This document shows, piece by piece, positions 61,566 to 64,000 of a stretch of 64,000 bases of DNA; position 1 is the stretch's first letter, and each line of letters begins with the position of its first letter. The notes below the pieces were generated by a model. It saw nothing but the letters and a program-made list of their open reading frames with translations. It had not been told where the DNA came from and did not search any database. The translations under genes were made by a program, and so were the position numbers. Source of the stretch: Desulfitobacterium chlororespirans DSM 11544 (lineage in GTDB: Bacteria > Bacillota > Desulfitobacteriia > Desulfitobacteriales > Desulfitobacteriaceae); assembly GCF_900143285.1 (NCBI RefSeq), contig NZ_FRDN01000005.1, forward strand, positions 219,362-283,361, written 5' to 3'.

Positions 61566-62144
61566 TTGCTTAAGGGAAATGAACTCATCAGTCGGAGAGA
61601 CTTCCTGGGCACTGTGGTCAATGACTTTTGCAAGCTGACCATCAATGCGGTTAGGGCTACGGCCCCCAGGAAAAACCTCATAAGACCTCCTGGAGCGATA
61701 GAAGAAATCGCTTTTCTGGCCGGCTGTCAACGCTGTGGGAAATGCAGTGAAGCTTGTGAAGATAGGTCTATTCACATAGCCGGACCGGATGAAGGGGTTT
61801 TAGTTGGGACTCCTTACCTTGTCCCTGATGAGCAGCCTTGTACATTCTGTCTGCGATGTATTGAAGTGTGTCCAAGCGGAGCTCTTGAGAAACGGGAGTT
61901 CAGCCAATCCTATGCACTAGGTGTGGCAAAAATCATTCAGGATAATTGCCTCGCTTATCATGAACAGCTGTGCAGTTCCTGCCTTTATGCTTGTCCGGTG
62001 GGAATAAAGGCCATTGAATTAAGAGACTTTCGCTATCCGATTATCCGGACGGAATGCTGCATTGGCTGCGGCCTATGTATCAAGGCATGTATCGCGGAAA
62101 ATCCTGCAATTACTGTGGTACCATGCTCAACGAAGAAAGAATGA
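61566..62144 (+). CDS. napG: NapG-like ferredoxin with Tat-type N-terminus
   Basis: A 192-residue protein with four 4Fe-4S motifs (CQRCGKCSEAC, CTFCLRCIEVC, CSSCLYACPVG and CCIGCGLCIKAC). The N-terminus has ISRRDFLG, a twin-arginine-like motif, as in NapG (MauM/NapG family). NapG links quinol to NapB/NapA outside the membrane. No NapH is encoded upstream; it may lie beyond the window. Start TTG 61566 follows GAGGAGGTG (61552-61560). Confidence 0.85.
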   Translation: MLKGNELISRRDFLGTVVNDFCKLTINAVRATAPRKNLIRPPGAIEEIAFLAGCQRCGKCSEACEDRSIHIAGPDEGVLVGTPYLVPDEQPCTFCLRCIEVCPSGALEKREFSQSYALGVAKIIQDNCLAYHEQLCSSCLYACPVGIKAIELRDFRYPIIRTECCIGCGLCIKACIAENPAITVVPCSTKKE

Positions 62145-62159
62145 TAAGGAGAGAGGATT

Positions 62160-62465
62160 ATGGTTCGTTCTAAAAAAACAGCAAAAGTCCTGTTGTTAAC
62201 GCTGCTGGTGTTAATGCTCGGTGCCCTTATGTTAACCGGCTGTCAAAGTCAGCCGGTGGACCAGTCTGCCAATCCGCCTGCTTCAGTTGGGGAGAAAGAG
62301 CCTGGGACGGCAGTAGGCAGTGCAACTGTAGAAGGCTTTCCGCCGCCGACTTCCCATGCTATTGAAGGAAGAGAAAATTGCGGCAGCTGCCATAACGAGG
62401 GTGAGGGCGGCGCTCCCAAGACGCCTCATCCGGAGCTGACCGTCTGCCGGCAATGCCATGTTTAA
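62160..62465 (+). CDS. napB: small di-haem c-type cytochrome lipoprotein, NapB-like
   Basis: A 101-residue protein. A signal peptide ends in lipobox LTGC (Cys near 28). It then has a low-complexity linker and two CxxCH motifs, CGSCH near 76 and CRQCH at the very C-terminus. PPPTSHAIEGRENCGSCH resembles the NapB haem region. NapB normally has about 150 residues and is soluble; this one is short and lipid-anchored, as expected in a monoderm. It should deliver electrons to NapA. ATG 62160 follows AAGGAGAGAGG. Confidence 0.82.
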   Translation: MVRSKKTAKVLLLTLLVLMLGALMLTGCQSQPVDQSANPPASVGEKEPGTAVGSATVEGFPPPTSHAIEGRENCGSCHNEGEGGAPKTPHPELTVCRQCHV

Positions 62466-62499
62466 ACAGGTACGTTGATTTTTTGAAGGAGGTTAGACC

Positions 62500-64000
62500 A
62501 TGGAATTCAGTAGAAGAAATTTTCTCAAAACCTGTGCAATTTCGGCGGCAATGATGACAGTGGGGTGTACCAGTCAAACCAAGACGATTCAAGTTAACCC
62601 ACCTGAACCGGCCCCCGGCACCCCTAAGCAGATAGATGTGGATCATTGGGTTAAATCCGTATGCAGATATTGTGGAACCGGCTGCGGCGTGCTGATCGGT
62701 GTGAAGGACGGCAAGGTAACCGCGGTAAAAGGGGATCCGGATAATGAAGGCAATAAAGGGCTGCTTTGTGCCAAAGGCTATTATTTACCCCAGGTCATTA
62801 CCCACAGCGAACGCGTTACTAAGCCTTTGATTCGCAAAAATGGCAAACTGGAGCCCAGCACCTGGGAGGAAGCCATGGAGCTGGTTACTGCAAAGTTCAA
62901 AGAATCCATTGCCAGCAATGGACCGGATTCAGTAGCCTTCTATGGTTCCGGGCAGCAATTGGCGGAAGAAGGTTATGTGGCCAATAAACTTTTCAAAGGA
63001 GCCATCGGCACCAATAATATTGACGGGAATCCGCGGCTTTGCATGGCCAGCGCGGTAGGTGGTTTTACCACTACTTTTGGAGCCGATGAACCCATGGGAT
63101 GCCTCGAGGATTTTGAACATGCTAATGTGTTCTTTATCATCGGCTCTAATATTGCGGAAGCACATCCGGTTCTGTTTGGCAGACTGACTGATAAAAAGAA
63201 AAAAGATCCTGATACTAAGATTATTATTGCCGACCCGAGACGTCATCGTTCTCATGAAATTGCCGATATTTCACTGCAGTTTGTACCGGGGACCGATATG
63301 GCCCTTCTCCACGCCATGGCTTATGTGATCATCGAAGAAGGAATGACGGACGAGGAGTTCATTGCTAAGCATACGAGCTTTTCCAATGGCAAAGAAGCTA
63401 TAAATTTTGAAGCTTATAAGGAGTTTCTTAAGGAATTTACACCGGAAAAGGTTGAAAAAGTAACAGGCCTTTCAGCCGCTCAAATCCAAGAGGTTGCACG
63501 CTTATTTGGCGCAAAAGGCAAGAACACCATGTCCATGTGGACGATGGGTATCAATCAGCGTGTAGCCGGTGTCTGGGCCAACAATCTTATCCATAACCTG
63601 CATCTGCTTACCGGGAAAATCTGCAAACCTGGCTCAACTCCTTTCTCCCTGACCGGTCAGCCCAGTGCCTGCGGCAGTGTTCGGGAAACGGGAGCATTAT
63701 CACATTTACTTCCCGGGCATCGTGTCATCGCCAACGAGAAGCACAGAAAAGAAATAGCCGAGTTATGGGGCGTACCGGCTGATCGCATTAGTCCTCAAGT
63801 CGGTCTCCATACCATGGAATTGTTTAAGGCCTGCGGGGATGGCAGAGTGAAGTGTCTCTATGTTATGTGTACTAATCCGGCCCACTCCTTGCCTAATGTC
63901 AATGCTTATCAGGAAGGGTTTGAAAAGGTCTTTATGGTTGTGGCGGAAGCTTTTCACCCGACAGCTACCACCAAGTATGCCGACGTTGTTCTTCCCGCAG
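62500..64000 (+). CDS. napA: periplasmic-type nitrate reductase catalytic subunit NapA (partial, runs off the window)
   Basis: Only the first 500 codons are present, and the frame is open to the last base. It begins MEFSRRNFLKT, a twin-arginine signal, and has VGC near residue 23, a likely lipobox. The 4Fe-4S site reads CRYCGTGCGVLIG with the later Cys in GLLCAKGYY. The NapA-type Mo ligand Cys stands in RLCMASAVGG, followed by TFGADEPMGC. These features match NapA (nitrate to nitrite) rather than DmsA, though other NapA-like reductases cannot be ruled out. ATG 62500 follows GAAGGAGG. It is expected to accept electrons from the NapB-like lipoprotein. Confidence 0.87.
   Translation, partial: MEFSRRNFLKTCAISAAMMTVGCTSQTKTIQVNPPEPAPGTPKQIDVDHWVKSVCRYCGTGCGVLIGVKDGKVTAVKGDPDNEGNKGLLCAKGYYLPQVITHSERVTKPLIRKNGKLEPSTWEEAMELVTAKFKESIASNGPDSVAFYGSGQQLAEEGYVANKLFKGAIGTNNIDGNPRLCMASAVGGFTTTFGADEPMGCLEDFEHANVFFIIGSNIAEAHPVLFGRLTDKKKKDPDTKIIIADPRRHRSHEIADISLQFVPGTDMALLHAMAYVIIEEGMTDEEFIAKHTSFSNGKEAINFEAYKEFLKEFTPEKVEKVTGLSAAQIQEVARLFGAKGKNTMSMWTMGINQRVAGVWANNLIHNLHLLTGKICKPGSTPFSLTGQPSACGSVRETGALSHLLPGHRVIANEKHRKEIAELWGVPADRISPQVGLHTMELFKACGDGRVKCLYVMCTNPAHSLPNVNAYQEGFEKVFMVVAEAFHPTATTKYADVVLPA

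Noticed and set aside
1-64000. CRISPR arrays, insertion sequences, prophage or rRNA
   Set aside because: No repeat-spacer array, transposase, integrase or rRNA sequence was seen on either strand. The only mobile-element hint is the tRNA remnant at 31179.

Overview
The window looks like chromosome of an anaerobic, respiratory Firmicute, most likely a Desulfitobacterium-like member of the Peptococcaceae. This is an inference. The signs are strong AGGAGG ribosome-binding sites with frequent TTG and GTG starts, a PhoP-type Pho box, PucR and Amj family proteins, a flavodiiron protein beside a superoxide dismutase, and above all a dense set of Tat-exported molybdenum oxidoreductases that carry lipoprotein signals, as expected in a cell without an outer membrane. 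No phage, insertion sequence, CRISPR array or rRNA was seen.

Layout. 423-4899: allantoate and ureidoglycine degradation (allC-like, RidA, allE-like) with a PucR regulator. 5025-11214: nitroreductase, YnfA, polysaccharide deacetylase, an odd channel-like protein, flavodiiron protein, hemolysin III and a PspC/LiaF-like pair. 11311-13024: speD and sod. 13111-15276: a double-GGDEF/EAL/CBS protein. 15529-23778: phosphate module of phoB-phoU, a chemoreceptor and pstSCAB, with 11-bp-phased TTAACA boxes before phoB and pstS. 23970-31118: soluble PAS/GAF kinase, Amj flippase, phosphoesterase, SDR, acyl-CoA synthetase-like protein, DUF5680, GNAT. 31179-31238: a truncated tRNA-Pro remnant. 31311-40003: mixed housekeeping and unknown genes (HD, epimerase, racemase, ASKHA/RACo-like, Fpg, DUF1697, DUF3786, hydrolase). 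40070-45476: a five-gene family-5 ABC importer with a long structured leader.

45583-64000 is the respiratory region. Two paralogous two-component systems, each with an extracytoplasmic DUF3365/Tll0287-like sensor carrying a CxxCH haem motif, bracket a TorD-like chaperone and two tandem DmsABC operons. An extra orphan DmsC and a small four-histidine membrane protein sit with the second pair. A nap-type cluster (napD, napG, napB-like, napA) follows and runs off the right edge. Phased TGTTAA/TGTGAA repeats (11-bp period) lie before both torD-dmsABC and the nap cluster. They suggest that an OmpR-family regulator, probably fed by the haem sensors, switches these terminal reductases. Quinol would be oxidised by the DmsC anchors, electrons would pass through DmsB or NapG/NapB, and the DmsA/NapA catalytic lipoproteins would reduce substrates outside the membrane.
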